From Actinospica acidithermotolerans (GTDB taxonomy: Bacteria; Actinomycetota; Actinomycetes; Streptomycetales; Catenulisporaceae), in NCBI RefSeq assembly GCF_018139625.1, contig NZ_JAGSOH010000061.1, forward strand, positions 1 to 43,285: a stretch of DNA of 43,285 nt, written 5' to 3'. Both the position numbers and the translations under genes were made by a program. Below the pieces are notes generated by a model. The model ran no database searches and was not told the origin of the DNA. It worked only from the letters and a program-made list of their open reading frames with translations. Shown here in pieces: positions 7,829-16,975 of the stretch; the stretch's first letter is position 1, and each line of letters opens with the position of its first letter.

Positions 7829-8432
7829 CCGGCGTGTCCTCGTCGCCGCAGGTGGGACGCAGGTAGCCGTCGAGGATCAGCACGAGCTCCGACCGCAGGC
7901 GGTCCCGGGGAACCGGGCCGCTTGCGGAGGCGGAGACGATGAAGGACTGGACCGTCAGCACGATCGCGTGCGCCTGCACGGCGACCGAGCCGCGCCGGAT
8001 CGAGCCGTCCTGGTGCCCGGCGTTGAGCCGGTGCGCGAGCAGGTCGATGGCGATCTGCTGGGTCGAGCCGAACTTGTTGAACAGGTACGGCGTGAGGATC
8101 TCCGGCTCGGCGTCGAGGACCTGCGTCATCAGCGGGTCCTCCTGGAACGCCTCGACGCAGGCGACCACCGTCTCGACGAGCCGCTGCCGCGCCGGGCGCG
8201 GGTCCGGCGCAGCGCCCGGGGGGACCTGCGTGTGCTCGCGCAGGATGCGGGCGAACTCACGCCCGAGCAGCTCGCTGATCAGGGAGCCGACGTCGCTGTA
8301 GCGCCGGTAGAGGGTCATCCGGCTCACGCCGGCGCGCCTGGCGATGTCGTTGAAGGTGGTCTCGTGCACGCCCGCCGCGAGCACGCAGGCGCGTGCCGCG
8401 TTCAGGATCTGCCGGTCGCCTACAGTGCTCAC
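7800..8432 (-). CDS. TetR-family transcriptional regulator
   Basis: The 210-residue product has a TetR N-terminal helix-turn-helix (about residues 5-52) with TTFNDIARRAGVSRMTLYRRY as the DNA-binding core, followed by a helical ligand-binding and dimerisation domain. The GTG start at 8432 has TACATT 6 bases upstream and no Shine-Dalgarno, so the transcript is probably leaderless. GGTAACTACC at 8463-8472 is a possible small operator. Ligand and target are unknown; the next gene upstream is an exported protein on the same strand. Confidence 0.92.
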   Translation of the reverse strand: MSTVGDRQILNAARACVLAAGVHETTFNDIARRAGVSRMTLYRRYSDVGSLISELLGREFARILREHTQVPPGAAPDPRPARQRLVETVVACVEAFQEDPLMTQVLDAEPEILTPYLFNKFGSTQQIAIDLLAHRLNAGHQDGSIRRGSVAVQAHAIVLTVQSFIVSASASGPVPRDRLRSELVLILDGYLRPTCGDEDTPASAGSTGGW

Positions 8433-8438
8433 CGGACC

Positions 8439-8444
8439 AATGTA
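8439..8444 (-). promoter_or_regulatory. Leaderless -10 element of the TetR gene
   Basis: On the minus strand TACATT ends 6 bases before the GTG start at 8432. Confidence 0.5.
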
Positions 8445-8495
8445 CGCAAGAAGCTACTGCTTGGTAACTACCTTGGGGTGAAGTATCGGTGCGCC

Positions 8496-9158
8496 TCAGC
8501 TGGACGGTGTACCGCTGGAGTTGACCCCGGTCGCACCGGTCGTACTCGCGCCGCTGTCGCCGGCCGACGGGCTCGGCGTCGCGGAGCTGCCGGAGGAGGT
8601 TCCGGCGGAGCCAGCGGTCGGGGTGACCGAGCCGGAGTCCGCGCGCAGCACGCCGTCGGCGACCGGCGCGTTCACCGGGACGACCTCGGCGATCGCGTCG
8701 AACGAGCCCTTGCCCGCGGACAGCGTCAGCGCGTCGGTGGTGCAGGAGCCGCTCGCGTCGTGCGCGACCACGGTGCAGGTCATGTCCGTCGGCGTGCCGT
8801 CGGCGCGGGTGAGGTTGACCGCGACGGTCAGCGGCTTGGCGCTCGAGTTGTCCACGAAGACCGTGCCGGTGACGCTGCCGGCGTTGTCGTCGACGCAGAC
8901 CTGGGCGGTGACCTGGCCGCTGAAGCCGGTCTGCGTGCTGCCGCAGTACTCGGGCAGCAGGGCGGTCGCGGTCGCCGGCGAGCCGGTGGCCGGGGTGCCG
9001 GTGACGCTCGGCGACTTCGAGGTATGCGACGGGGTCGCCTGGGCGGCCGCGATCGGAAGGACGACGACGCCCACGATCGTCGCGGCGAGCGCGACGGTAC
9101 GCACGTGGCCGGGGCGCAGGGAGGTGGTCGAGGTGCGGTTGTCGTTCGTGCCCTGCAT
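8496..9158 (-). CDS. Secreted protein of unknown function
   Basis: The 220-residue protein has an N-terminal export signal: an Arg at 20, a hydrophobic run (21-38) and a probable cleavage after AQA at 41. The mature part (about 65-170) contains four cysteines and beta-rich segments, and ends in a 50-residue Ser/Gly/Thr tail. No family is recognised. GGGAGGG lies upstream of the ATG. It is upstream of the TetR gene on the same strand with a 63-base gap. Confidence 0.8.
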   Translation of the reverse strand: MQGTNDNRTSTTSLRPGHVRTVALAATIVGVVVLPIAAAQATPSHTSKSPSVTGTPATGSPATATALLPEYCGSTQTGFSGQVTAQVCVDDNAGSVTGTVFVDNSSAKPLTVAVNLTRADGTPTDMTCTVVAHDASGSCTTDALTLSAGKGSFDAIAEVVPVNAPVADGVLRADSGSVTPTAGSAGTSSGSSATPSPSAGDSGASTTGATGVNSSGTPSS

Positions 9159-9352
9159 CAGGGTGGCCCTCCCGGCGGCCGTGGGGTGAGTCTGAGGACG
9201 CCGAGTGGATCAACACCCTGGGATGGGCGGTTCGCTACTCGATGTCGGGAGCATGCTAGTCCTATCGAACGGTGAAGCGATACCCGGTTCATTCGTTTGG
9301 GCGCGTCGTTCACCGAATCGCGACAAGACTATGACCTTAGACTTGCCGCACC

Positions 9353-10102
9353 ATGACTAACGCAGCAGAGACGGCAGTAATCATCCCGGCGTACCGCGAG
9401 GCGGAGCGGATCGGCGCGACGGTCGACGGCGCCCGCTCGCTGCCCGGGGTGGACCTCGTCGTCGTGGTCGACGACGGCTCGGCGGACGAGGGGCGCACGG
9501 CCCGGATCGCCAGGGAGCACGGGGCGATCGTGGTCGGCCACGGGCGCAACCGCGGCAAGGGCGCGGCGATGGAGACCGGCGCCGCGGCGGTCGCGGCGAT
9601 CGAGGCCAGGGAGCGCGCCGAGCGTCCCAGAATGCTGCTTTTCCTCGACGCGGACCTCGAGCGGACGGCGGCGAACGCGGCGCCGCTGATCGAGCCGGTT
9701 CGGTCCGGCGAGGCCGGGATGACGATCGCGATCCTGCCGCCGCAGCGCTCGGCCGGGGGCGGGCACGGCTTCGTGGTGAGGCTGGCGAAGGACGGCATCC
9801 GGCGGGCCGTCGGATTCGAGGCCACCCAACCGCTTTCCGGGCAGCGCTGCCTGAGCCGGGAGGTGTTCGACGCGGCGCTCCCGCTGGCGCACGGCTTCGG
9901 CGCGGAGACCGGGCTGACCATCGACGTGCTGCGCAACGGCGTCCGGGTGCGCGAGGTCGAGGCCGACTTCCAGCACCGGGTCACCGGCACCGACTTCGCG
10001 GCGCAGGTGCACCGGGGCAGGCAGTACCGCGACGTGGCGCTGGCGCTCGGGCTGCGCAGCGTTCCGGCGAACCTGCGGCCGCAGACCTGGCGCGGCAGGT
10101 AG
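9353..10102 (+). CDS. Family 2 glycosyltransferase
   Basis: This 249-residue enzyme has a GT-A fold: IIPAYREAERI at residues 10-20, the nucleotide-binding DDGS at 40-43, and the metal-binding DAD at 99-101. It lacks membrane segments, so it is a soluble or peripheral polyprenyl-phosphate mannosyl- or glucosyltransferase-like protein. The acceptor cannot be told from sequence. TAGACT at 9338-9343 is a likely -10, 9 bases before the ATG. It is convergent with the rhodanese gene. Confidence 0.88.
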   Translation: MTNAAETAVIIPAYREAERIGATVDGARSLPGVDLVVVVDDGSADEGRTARIAREHGAIVVGHGRNRGKGAAMETGAAAVAAIEARERAERPRMLLFLDADLERTAANAAPLIEPVRSGEAGMTIAILPPQRSAGGGHGFVVRLAKDGIRRAVGFEATQPLSGQRCLSREVFDAALPLAHGFGAETGLTIDVLRNGVRVREVEADFQHRVTGTDFAAQVHRGRQYRDVALALGLRSVPANLRPQTWRGR

Positions 10103-10127
10103 CCGGCGCGGGAATCCCGTCAGAGAC

Positions 10128-10466
10128 TCACGCCACGAAGGCGTCCGTGCCGCTCGGGTTGATCATCGGCCGGCCCGCGGCGGCCCAGGCGAGCATGCCG
10201 CCGGCCACGTTCACCGTCTCCCGGCCCTGCGCGTTCAGGTAGCCGACGACCTGCGCGGAACGACCGCCCACCTTGCAGATCACGTAGACCTCGCGATCCG
10301 CCGGAACCTCGTCGAGCCGGGCCATCAGCTCGCTCATCGGCAGGTGCACCGCCTCCGGCGCGTGCCCGCACTCCCACTCGTCAGCCTCGCGCACGTCGAG
10401 CAGGTAGCCGTCGGCCGGAAGCTGCTCCACCTCGACCGTCGGAATGGCCGGACCGCGATTGAACAT
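10128..10466 (-). CDS. Single-domain rhodanese
   Basis: The 112-residue protein is one rhodanese domain: [18 protein letters not shown] near residue 22, and an active-site loop [10 protein letters not shown] with the sulfur-accepting Cys64. It likely carries or transfers sulfane sulfur. The C-terminal [12 protein letters not shown] is typical. AAGGAG lies 7 bases before the ATG. It is divergent from serS with a 59-base gap. Confidence 0.93.
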   Translation of the reverse strand: MFNRGPAIPTVEVEQLPADGYLLDVREADEWECGHAPEAVHLPMSELMARLDEVPADREVYVICKVGGRSAQVVGYLNAQGRETVNVAGGMLAWAAAGRPMINPSGTDAFVA

Positions 10467-10512
10467 TCGGGCGCTCCTTCGAATGCATTACCGATCTACC
10501 CACCCTACCGGG

Positions 10513-10518
10513 TAAGTT
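10513..10518 (+). promoter_or_regulatory. Leaderless -10 element of serS
   Basis: TAAGTT lies 7 bases before the GTG start at 10526; no Shine-Dalgarno is present. Confidence 0.55.
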
Positions 10519-10525
10519 TTGCCCT

Positions 10526-11800
10526 GTGATCGACCTCCGTGTACTGCGCGAAGACCCGGACCGTGCCCGCGCCTCCCAGCGCGCCCGCGGCGAAGACCCC
10601 GGCCTGGTTGACCAGGTGCTGGCCGCGGACGAGCTGCGTCGATCGTCCGCGACCCGCTTCGACGAGCTGCGCTCCGAGCAGAAGGGCCTCGGCAAGCTCG
10701 TGGCCAAGGCGAGCGGCGAGGAGAAGCAGCAGCTGCTCGCGCGGACCAAGGAGCTGGCCGACGAGGTGAAGGCGGCCGACGCGGCGCAGAGCGAGGCCGC
10801 GGAACGGGCCAGGGCGCTGCTGCTGCAGCTGTCCAACCTGCTCGAACCGGGCGTTCCCGAGGGCGGCGAGGACGACTTCGTGCTGCTGGAGACGCACGGG
10901 ACCCCGCGCGACTTCGCGGCCGAGGGCTTCGAGCCGCGCGACCACGTGGAGATCGGCAAGATCCTCGGCGCGATCGACCTGGAGCGCGGCGCGAAGGTCG
11001 GCGGCGCCCGGCAGTACTACCTCACCGGCGTCGGAGCGCTGCTGGAGCTGGCGCTGGCGAACATGGCGATGGCCCAGGCCGTGCGCTACGGCTTCACGCC
11101 GATGATCACGCCGTCCCTGGTGAAGCCCGAGGCCATGCAGGGCACCGGCTTCCTGGCCCAGGCCGCCGAGAACGTCTACCACCTCGCCGACGACGACCTC
11201 TACCTGGTGGGCACCTCCGAGGTGCCGCTCGCCGCGTACCACATGGACGAGATTCTGCCGGCCGAGAAGCTTCCGCTGCGGTACGCGGGCTACTCCTCCT
11301 GCTACCGGCGCGAGGCCGGCTCGTACGGCAAGGACACCCGCGGCATCATCCGGGTGCACCAGTTCGAGAAGGTCGAGATGTTCTCCTTCTGCGCCCCGGA
11401 GGACGCGGCCGCCGAGCACCAGCGCCTGCTGGCCTGGGAGAAGGAGTTCCTGACCGCGCTCGAGCTGCCGTTCCGGGTGATCGACGTGGCCTCCGGCGAC
11501 CTCGGCTCCTCGGCGGCGCGCAAGTTCGACTGCGAGGCCTGGATCCCGACCCAGGGCAAGTACCGCGAGCTGACCTCGACCTCCAACTGCACCGAGTTCC
11601 AGGCCCGGCGGCTCTCGGTCCGGCTGCGCGACGCGGACGGCGTGCGCCCCCTGGCCACGCTCAACGGCACGCTCTGCGCGATGACCAGGAACATCGTGGC
11701 CGTGCTGGAGAACCACCAGCAGGCCGACGGCTCGGTCCGGGTGCCGGAAGCACTCCGGCCGTTCCTCGGCAAGGACGTGTTGGAGCCGGTCGCGAGGTAG
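10526..11800 (+). CDS. serS: Serine--tRNA ligase
   Basis: The 424-residue enzyme charges tRNA-Ser and tRNA-Sec with serine. The N-terminal tRNA-binding coiled coil spans about residues 30-100. The class II catalytic domain shows [15 protein letters not shown], motif 2 in [20 protein letters not shown], and motif 3 near the end with [24 protein letters not shown] is also diagnostic. Length is normal. The GTG start with no Shine-Dalgarno and a -10 hexamer 7 bases upstream indicates a leaderless transcript. The window also contains a tRNA-Ser. Confidence 0.98.
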   Translation: MIDLRVLREDPDRARASQRARGEDPGLVDQVLAADELRRSSATRFDELRSEQKGLGKLVAKASGEEKQQLLARTKELADEVKAADAAQSEAAERARALLLQLSNLLEPGVPEGGEDDFVLLETHGTPRDFAAEGFEPRDHVEIGKILGAIDLERGAKVGGARQYYLTGVGALLELALANMAMAQAVRYGFTPMITPSLVKPEAMQGTGFLAQAAENVYHLADDDLYLVGTSEVPLAAYHMDEILPAEKLPLRYAGYSSCYRREAGSYGKDTRGIIRVHQFEKVEMFSFCAPEDAAAEHQRLLAWEKEFLTALELPFRVIDVASGDLGSSAARKFDCEAWIPTQGKYRELTSTSNCTEFQARRLSVRLRDADGVRPLATLNGTLCAMTRNIVAVLENHQQADGSVRVPEALRPFLGKDVLEPVAR

Positions 11801-11928
11801 TACCGCCCGGGAAGGACCCTAGCGGCTCTGACCAGCGCATGGATCAGGTCAAGAGGAAGTCCGCGAAAAGTCCGTTCCAGGTCCGGTCCAGGGGCGCGCG
11901 AGTGGGGTCGGTGGCGTACGCGGGCGCG

Positions 11929-11934
11929 TACCCT
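11929..11934 (+). promoter_or_regulatory. Leaderless -10 element of the phosphotransferase gene
   Basis: TACCCT lies 7 bases before the ATG at 11942. Confidence 0.5.
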
Positions 11935-11941
11935 CAGCCCC

Positions 11942-12937
11942 ATGGCGCGCCCCTCTGCTATGGCCGCGCTGCTTCAGCGGTATTCGATCACTGAAGTAAA
12001 CGCTATGCGGCCTCTCACGGAAGGCCTGCTCAACCGGGCCTATGTCATCGAAACCCCGACCGGGAAGTTCTTCCTGAAGGACTACCTCAACCAGACGCCG
12101 GACCTGATCCGGACCCAGCACACCGTCACCCGCGAGCTGCACGCGGCCGGATTGCCGGTCTCCGCGCCGCTCGCCGACGGGGAGGGCCTGACCCTCCATC
12201 AGCAAGGCGAGCACCTGCTCGCCCTCTACCCCTGGGTGGAAGGCCACCACAGGCGCGGATCGCAGCTCGATCCCGAGGACTGCCGCGAACTCGGCGCAAC
12301 CCTGGGCAGGCTGCACACCGCGCTGGACCGGCTCTACAGAGCAATCCCGCAACCGCTGTTCCTGCCCTGCGACTCCGTCGCGAAGGCGGCCGGCACGGCG
12401 CACCGCCTGCTGGACGCCATCGGGCAACTCGACGAGTCGGAGCGCGAGGGCGTGGACGAACTCGCCGAGTTCCGACTCCACGAACGGCTGGGACTGCTGC
12501 GCGATCTCGCCGAGCGCCGCCCCGGACCCGAGGTGACGCTCACCGTCGGCCCGGTGCACGGCGACTTCCACGACCTGAACATCATGTACGACGAGCGCGG
12601 GTTGTGCTCGGTGGTCGACTGGGACCGCCTCGAGCTCGCGCCCTGCCTGGAGGAGCTGATCCGTTCTGCGCTGATCATATTCGTCGAGTTCGGCCGCCTC
12701 GACCTGGAACTGGTGCGCGAATACGTGCACGGGTACCTGGACGAGCGGCCCTGGCTCGTCGCCGAACTGCCCGCCGCGCTGCACCGGCTGTGGTGGGAGC
12801 GGCTGACCGATTTCTGGATGCTCACCTGGCGCTACGAGCTGCTCGACCGGCGGCCCAGCGTCCAGTTCGCCGACCAGTCGGCGCTGATCGTCTGGTGGAC
12901 CCACCACTACGACAAGGTCCTCCACGTGCTCACCTGA
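11942..12937 (+). CDS. APH/homoserine-kinase-type phosphotransferase
   Basis: The 331-residue protein has a kinase-like fold of the aminoglycoside phosphotransferase clan. The nucleotide-binding lysine lies in TGKFFLKDY, the catalytic loop is HGDFHDLNIM, and the metal-binding Asp is in VVDWDRLELAP. The substrate is unknown; homoserine or another small alcohol is possible, and it is not evidence of antibiotic resistance. TACCCT 7 bases before the ATG at 11942 supports this start. It is convergent with bpa, with a strong hairpin in between. Confidence 0.9.
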   Translation: MARPSAMAALLQRYSITEVNAMRPLTEGLLNRAYVIETPTGKFFLKDYLNQTPDLIRTQHTVTRELHAAGLPVSAPLADGEGLTLHQQGEHLLALYPWVEGHHRRGSQLDPEDCRELGATLGRLHTALDRLYRAIPQPLFLPCDSVAKAAGTAHRLLDAIGQLDESEREGVDELAEFRLHERLGLLRDLAERRPGPEVTLTVGPVHGDFHDLNIMYDERGLCSVVDWDRLELAPCLEELIRSALIIFVEFGRLDLELVREYVHGYLDERPWLVAELPAALHRLWWERLTDFWMLTWRYELLDRRPSVQFADQSALIVWWTHHYDKVLHVLT

Positions 12938-12970
12938 GCGTGAGCCGCCCCACCTCGGTGAAAACCCAGC

Positions 12971-13003
12971 GGGGACGCGACCGTGCACGACGGTCGCGTC
13001 CCC
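12971..13003. terminator. Bidirectional terminator hairpin
   Basis: A perfect 14-bp stem (GGGGACGCGACCGT with its complement) closes a 5-base loop GCACG between two convergent genes. Confidence 0.88.
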
Positions 13004-13022
13004 GCACGATTTCTCCCCGCGG

Positions 13023-13592
13023 CTACAGGTACTGCCCGGCCGAGGGCGGCTGGCCCGGGTAATGCTGCTCGAGCCCCTGGTCGCCGACGCCCGGCGGCAG
13101 CGCGCGGCGGATCTGCTCCAGCTGCGCCCGCGCGGCCATCTGCTGCGCGAACAGCGCGGTCTGGATGCCGTGGAACAGGCCCTCGAGCCAGCCCACCAGC
13201 TGCGCCTGCGCGATCCGCAGCTCGGCCTCGCTCGGCACCTCGTCCTCGGCGAAGGGCAGCGAGAGCCGCTCCAGCTCGCTGATCAGCTCGGGCGCGAGGC
13301 CCTTCTCCAGCTCGGCGATCGACGAGCGGTGGATCTCGGCGAGCCGGGCCCGGCTCGCCTCGTCCAGCGGCGCCGCGCGCACCTCCTCGAGCAGCTGCTT
13401 GATCATCGAGCCGATCCGCATCACCTTCGCGGGCTGCTCGACCATCTCGGCGACGCTGGTCGGGTCCTCGCCCTCGATCTGCGGCTCGTGCTCGAGCTCC
13501 TGGTCGTCCGGCCGCCCGTCCGGACCGACGACGATGACGTTCTCGCCCCGATAAGGCGACGGGGGTTGCGTGTTCGCATTCAGTTCGGGCAT
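13023..13592 (-). CDS. bpa: Bacterial proteasome activator Bpa (PafE)
   Basis: The 189-residue protein is the ATP-independent ring activator that opens the 20S proteasome gate in actinobacteria. The central four-helix region (about 45-165) is conserved, with VEQPAKVMRIGSMIKQLLEE and WLEGLFHGIQTALFAQQMAAR. The last four residues are GQYL, the motif that docks into the proteasome alpha ring. The N-terminus is acidic and disordered as usual. The ATG at 13592 with AAGGA upstream is preferred to the in-frame GTG at 13610. The proteasome genes themselves are not in the window. Confidence 0.96.
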   Translation of the reverse strand: MPELNANTQPPSPYRGENVIVVGPDGRPDDQELEHEPQIEGEDPTSVAEMVEQPAKVMRIGSMIKQLLEEVRAAPLDEASRARLAEIHRSSIAELEKGLAPELISELERLSLPFAEDEVPSEAELRIAQAQLVGWLEGLFHGIQTALFAQQMAARAQLEQIRRALPPGVGDQGLEQHYPGQPPSAGQYL

Positions 13593-13617
13593 GGCACCAT
13601 CCTTTCCCACTTGAGGG

Positions 13618-14598
13618 TCACTGCGCGACCAGAATGACCTTGCCGACGTGCTCCGAGGCCTCGACCGCGCGATGCGCGTCGGCTGCCTGCGGCATCGGCA
13701 CCCTCCGGTCCACGACGACCCGGAACGCTCCCGAGGCGACCAGCGGCCACACGTGCTCGCGCACCGAGGCCACGATCGCCGCCTTCTGCGCGAGCGGCCG
13801 GCTGCGCAGCGCGGTCCCGATCACCGCTCCGCGCTTGTACATCAGCTGGGCGAGGTCCAGCTCGGCGCGGGCGCCGCCCTGCAGGCCGATGATGACCAGG
13901 CGGCCGCTGTCGGCGAGCGCGTCGACGTTGCGCGCCAGGTACTTCGCGCCGATGTTGTCCAGGATCACGTCCGCGCCGCGGCCGTCGGTCAGCTCGCGGA
14001 CCCGCTCGACGAAGTCCTCGTCCTTGTAGTCGATCGCCGCGTCCGCGCCGAGCTCGACGCAGCGCTCCGCCTTCTTCTTCGACCCGACGGTGACCAGCAC
14101 CTTCGCGCCGACGGACTTGGCCAGCTGGATCGCCGTGGTGCCGATGCCGCTCGCGCCGCCGTGCACCAGCAGCGTCTCGCCGGGCTGCAGGTTCGCGGTC
14201 AGGAACACGTTCGACCAGACGGTGCACACGGTCTCCGGCAGCCCTGCCGCCTCGACCAGGTCCACGCCCTTGGGCACCGGCAGCAGCTGCCCGGCCGGCG
14301 CCGCGACCTTCTGCGCGTATCCGCCGCCGGTCAGCAGCGCGCACACCTCGTCGCCCACGGCCCAGCCGGAGACGCCGGCGCCGAGCGCCGCGATCCGGCC
14401 CGAGCACTCCAGGCCGGGGATCTCGCTGGCGCCGGCCGGCGGGGCGTAGAAGCCCTGCCGCTGCATCAGGTCGGCCCGGTTGACCGCCGCAGCGGCCACC
14501 TCGATCAGCACCTCGCCGTCCCTGACCTGCGGATCCGGTACCTCGGACCAGGTGAGCACGTCGGGGCCGCCCGGCTCACTGATTTCGATCGCCTTCAT
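13618..14598 (-). CDS. NAD(P)H:quinone oxidoreductase (zeta-crystallin/PIG3 type)
   Basis: This 326-residue medium-chain dehydrogenase has the N-terminal GroES-like domain (about 25-115) and a C-terminal Rossmann domain with LVHGGASGIGTTAIQLAK near residue 145. The zinc-ligand cysteines of alcohol dehydrogenases are missing, which fits the quinone reductase branch. NRADLMQRQGFY and the start MKAIEISEPGGPDVL are diagnostic of the PIG3 group. TAGGCT sits 6 bases before the ATG, so the transcript is probably leaderless. It lies 25 bases upstream of bpa and may be co-transcribed with it. Confidence 0.94.
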   Translation of the reverse strand: MKAIEISEPGGPDVLTWSEVPDPQVRDGEVLIEVAAAAVNRADLMQRQGFYAPPAGASEIPGLECSGRIAALGAGVSGWAVGDEVCALLTGGGYAQKVAAPAGQLLPVPKGVDLVEAAGLPETVCTVWSNVFLTANLQPGETLLVHGGASGIGTTAIQLAKSVGAKVLVTVGSKKKAERCVELGADAAIDYKDEDFVERVRELTDGRGADVILDNIGAKYLARNVDALADSGRLVIIGLQGGARAELDLAQLMYKRGAVIGTALRSRPLAQKAAIVASVREHVWPLVASGAFRVVVDRRVPMPQAADAHRAVEASEHVGKVILVAQ

Positions 14599-14604
14599 CG
14601 CTCC

Positions 14605-14610
14605 AGCCTA
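14605..14610 (-). promoter_or_regulatory. Leaderless -10 element of the quinone oxidoreductase gene
   Basis: On the minus strand TAGGCT ends 6 bases before the ATG at 14598. Confidence 0.5.
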
Positions 14611-14667
14611 AGCCCCGCCGCCGTGCCGGGGCGGCCGGGGCCCGGCGCCCCCGGCGGCGGGGCCGGC

Positions 14668-14931
14668 CTACTGCTCGTCCTTCGGCGCCCGCGCCCGGGC
14701 CGCCGCGCCGAGGTCCTCCACGAGGGCGGCGAGGCGGTCGAGACCGCCCTCGGCGCCGAGCGCGTAGCCGGCCAGGAACGTCGTGAGCGGCGCGGCCGGG
14801 CGGGCCACGCCGTGCGCCGCCTCGCGGGCCAGGTCCAGCACCAGCTTCTGCTGGTCAGTGCTCAGATTCAGCTCGGGGCGGCCGGTGGTCGCCGCCACCT
14901 CCGTCAACCAGTCTTCGAACATGGGCCACAT
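14668..14931 (-). CDS. Small DUF6457-like protein overlapping mobA
   Basis: The 87-residue helical protein begins MWPMFEDWLTEVA and contains LDLAREAAHGVARPAAPLTTF, a pattern like the DUF6457 domain that in actinobacteria accompanies or is fused to the molybdenum cofactor guanylyltransferase. Its 5' end overlaps the 3' end of mobA by 77 bases in another frame, so the two are translationally linked. The start may be ATG 14931 or the in-frame ATG 14922. Role in cofactor synthesis is inferred from the linkage. Confidence 0.8.
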   Translation of the reverse strand: MWPMFEDWLTEVAATTGRPELNLSTDQQKLVLDLAREAAHGVARPAAPLTTFLAGYALGAEGGLDRLAALVEDLGAAARARAPKDEQ

Positions 14932-15505
14932 CCTCCCAGGTGTCGCAGTCGAACGCCCCGCCCGCCACGTCGGGCACGCGGGCGAGATCGAAGCCTGCCA
15001 GCAGCCGCTTGAGCGAGGCCCCGGCGCCGCCGCCGCGCTCGCCCGCGAGCCGGTCCAGCGCGGCTGTCAGGGAGCTGCGGCGGTAGCAGGCGGCCAGCCA
15101 CTGGTCCTTGCCCGCCCGGTCCGCCAGCACGGCGCCGTCGCGGCCGGCGGCGGCCGTCCACAGGCTGTGCACGACGTCCGCGGTCAGGAAGGGGAGATCG
15201 GCGGCGAGCACGACGACGTGCGCGGCGGGAGCACGGTCCGTGGAATCGAGCGCGGCCGCGAGCGCGGCCACCGGGCCGGAGCCCGGGGGATCCTCGCGGG
15301 TCCAGCGCACGGGGCGGCGGGTCGGCCGCCGCGGGCCGACGCAGACGACCTCACCGGCATCGGCGCACGCCGCGACGACTCGGTCCAGCAGGCTCACCCC
15401 GCCGATCTCCAGCGCGGGCTTGTCCGCGCCCTCGAGGCGCCGCGCCAGACCTCCGGCGAGCACGATCGCATCGAACCCGCCCGGCCCCACGCCACGTTCC
15501 GCCAT
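14855..15505 (-). CDS. mobA: Molybdenum cofactor guanylyltransferase
   Basis: The 216-residue protein links GMP to molybdopterin to give the guanine dinucleotide cofactor. The signature VLAGGLARRLEGADKPAL (GTP-binding loop with its lysine) is near residue 15, DRVVAACADAGEVVCVG follows, and AADLPFLTADVV holds the metal-binding Asp. The ATG at 15505 is chosen because the family signature starts soon after; an in-frame extension to 15559 has no conserved content. The gene overlaps the DUF6457-like gene. No molybdoenzyme gene is visible in the window. Confidence 0.92.
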   Translation of the reverse strand: MAERGVGPGGFDAIVLAGGLARRLEGADKPALEIGGVSLLDRVVAACADAGEVVCVGPRRPTRRPVRWTREDPPGSGPVAALAAALDSTDRAPAAHVVVLAADLPFLTADVVHSLWTAAAGRDGAVLADRAGKDQWLAACYRRSSLTAALDRLAGERGGGAGASLKRLLAGFDLARVPDVAGGAFDCDTWEDVAHVRRLVDGGGGDHRPPRAESEH

Positions 15506-15603
15506 ACCCCGATTCTTACAGCCCTCGGGCACTCGGCGACTCGCGCGGCGTGAGATCACTCATCCCGTTCGGGGCGGATCACCGCGCCGGGGGCCGAGCG
15601 TTC

Positions 15604-16083
15604 TCAAGCGGCCAGCGACTCGCGCGGCTTGAGGTCCCGCTCGAAGTGGATCATCGCGCCGCGGGCCGGGTGGTTGCGGATGTCGACGCGGTCGCACAGG
15701 GCCTCGATCAGCATCAGGCCGCGCCCGCTCTCGGCCATGTCCGCGGTGTTCTGCACCGCCGCGGGCCTCATCCGCTGACCGCGGACCTCGACGAGCCGGC
15801 GCGGGGCGAAGCCGACGCCGTTGTCGATCACGTCCACCCAGCAGCGGTCCGCGCTGATGCCGGCGGCCACCCAGTAGCCCTCCGGCGCGCGCGGGCCGAC
15901 GCCGTCGTCGGGTCCGGAATGCTCGATCACGTTGGCGCACGCCTCGGTCAGGGCCACGCCGAGGTCGAAGGTGATATCGGGATCCATGCCGACCAGGTCG
16001 GCGGTGTCCCTCAGCATGCGCCGCGCCTTGCCCACGCTCTGCGCCTCGCGCGGCAGCAGCAGGGTCCAGTTCACGTCCACCAC
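15604..16083 (-). CDS. Second RsbW-like ATP-binding protein
   Basis: The 159-residue protein is a compact GHKL ATPase: the N box VALTEACANVIEHS, the G1-type segment VIDNGVGF, and the G2-type segment ESGRGLMLIEALCD. It is closer to the classical anti-sigma kinase layout than the protein at 6169, with no tail. The GTG at 16083 has GGGAGG 8 bases upstream, so it is favoured over the ATG at 16143. No sigma factor partner is adjacent. Confidence 0.9.
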   Translation of the reverse strand: MVDVNWTLLLPREAQSVGKARRMLRDTADLVGMDPDITFDLGVALTEACANVIEHSGPDDGVGPRAPEGYWVAAGISADRCWVDVIDNGVGFAPRRLVEVRGQRMRPAAVQNTADMAESGRGLMLIEALCDRVDIRNHPARGAMIHFERDLKPRESLAA

Positions 16084-16244
16084 GAGCTCTACCTCCCGCG
16101 TCTTAAGGACACGTGGATAGGTATTACCGACTTCTAGGATCACTACGCCATCAATGCGACCGGAAACTGCCCAACCGGTGCGAGAAATTCGCTCGAATGG
16201 CCCCAGTGCGAGCTCGCCGGGGAACCCGTGGCACCATCGAAGCC

Positions 16245-16913
16245 GTGAAAAAGCTGCGCAAGGCCCTCCTGATCGGCGCCGCCGGCATCCTCGGCGCGGG
16301 CGCGCTGGCCGGCTGCGGCTCCAGTGCGTCCACCGCCGGCTCGGCTGGGGCGCAGGCGAGCCGGATCGGCCCGACGTCGGCGTACAACGGCTTTGTGCTC
16401 ACCAAGGCGTACAGCCTGCCGTCCGGGACTTTCAGCTCCACCGCCGGCGGGACCGCGAGCGTCACCGCGCCCGCGAAGGGCGATCTGACGCTGGTCTTCT
16501 ACGGCTTCACGCACTGCACCGACGACTGCCCGACCACGGTCGCCGACGTCAGCGCGGCCTGGCGCGGCCTGCCCGCGGCGGATCAGAAGCGGATCACCTT
16601 CGACCTGATCACGACCGACCCGTGGCGGGACACGACGAGCGTGATGAAGACCTGGCTCGACCGCTACGACCTGCCGAGCTCGCAGGGTCTGACCGCGTCG
16701 TGGAACGTCATCCACGACTCCGGCTCGACCGTCGGCGTCGACGTGGAGAAGCCGACCAGCTTCGAGGGCGACTACCAGGTGACGCACGGGCTGCAGGTGC
16801 TCGGATACACCTCGGACGGCAAGGCGCACATCGAGTGGCTGGTCGAGCAGATCACCGTTCCGCAGTTGCGCGCGGACCTGGAGCGGGTGCTGTCCGGCGC
16901 CGCGATCGAGTAG
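16245..16913 (+). CDS. SCO1/SenC-family lipoprotein (copper chaperone or thiol reductase)
   Basis: The 222-residue protein has a lipoprotein signal: KKLRK, a hydrophobic core and LAGC with the lipidated Cys24. The mature thioredoxin-like fold carries the SCO copper motif CTDDC (C91, C95) and the distal His181 in VTHGLQV. This set is used to deliver copper to cytochrome oxidase CuA or to reduce its thiols. It acts on the outer face of the membrane. The GTG at 16245 is chosen because it places the signal peptide at the start. No oxidase or copper gene is nearby, but the motif set is complete. Confidence 0.93.
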   Translation: MKKLRKALLIGAAGILGAGALAGCGSSASTAGSAGAQASRIGPTSAYNGFVLTKAYSLPSGTFSSTAGGTASVTAPAKGDLTLVFYGFTHCTDDCPTTVADVSAAWRGLPAADQKRITFDLITTDPWRDTTSVMKTWLDRYDLPSSQGLTASWNVIHDSGSTVGVDVEKPTSFEGDYQVTHGLQVLGYTSDGKAHIEWLVEQITVPQLRADLERVLSGAAIE

Positions 16914-16975
16914 CGCCGAGGTGGCGCGAGTGAGCGCTTGCCTGAGACCGGTCCATCCGGCGTCGGCGGGCGCGG

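Noticed and set aside
11942-12937. Aminoglycoside resistance
   Set aside because: The kinase fold is shared by many metabolic kinases; no resistance-specific feature or context.
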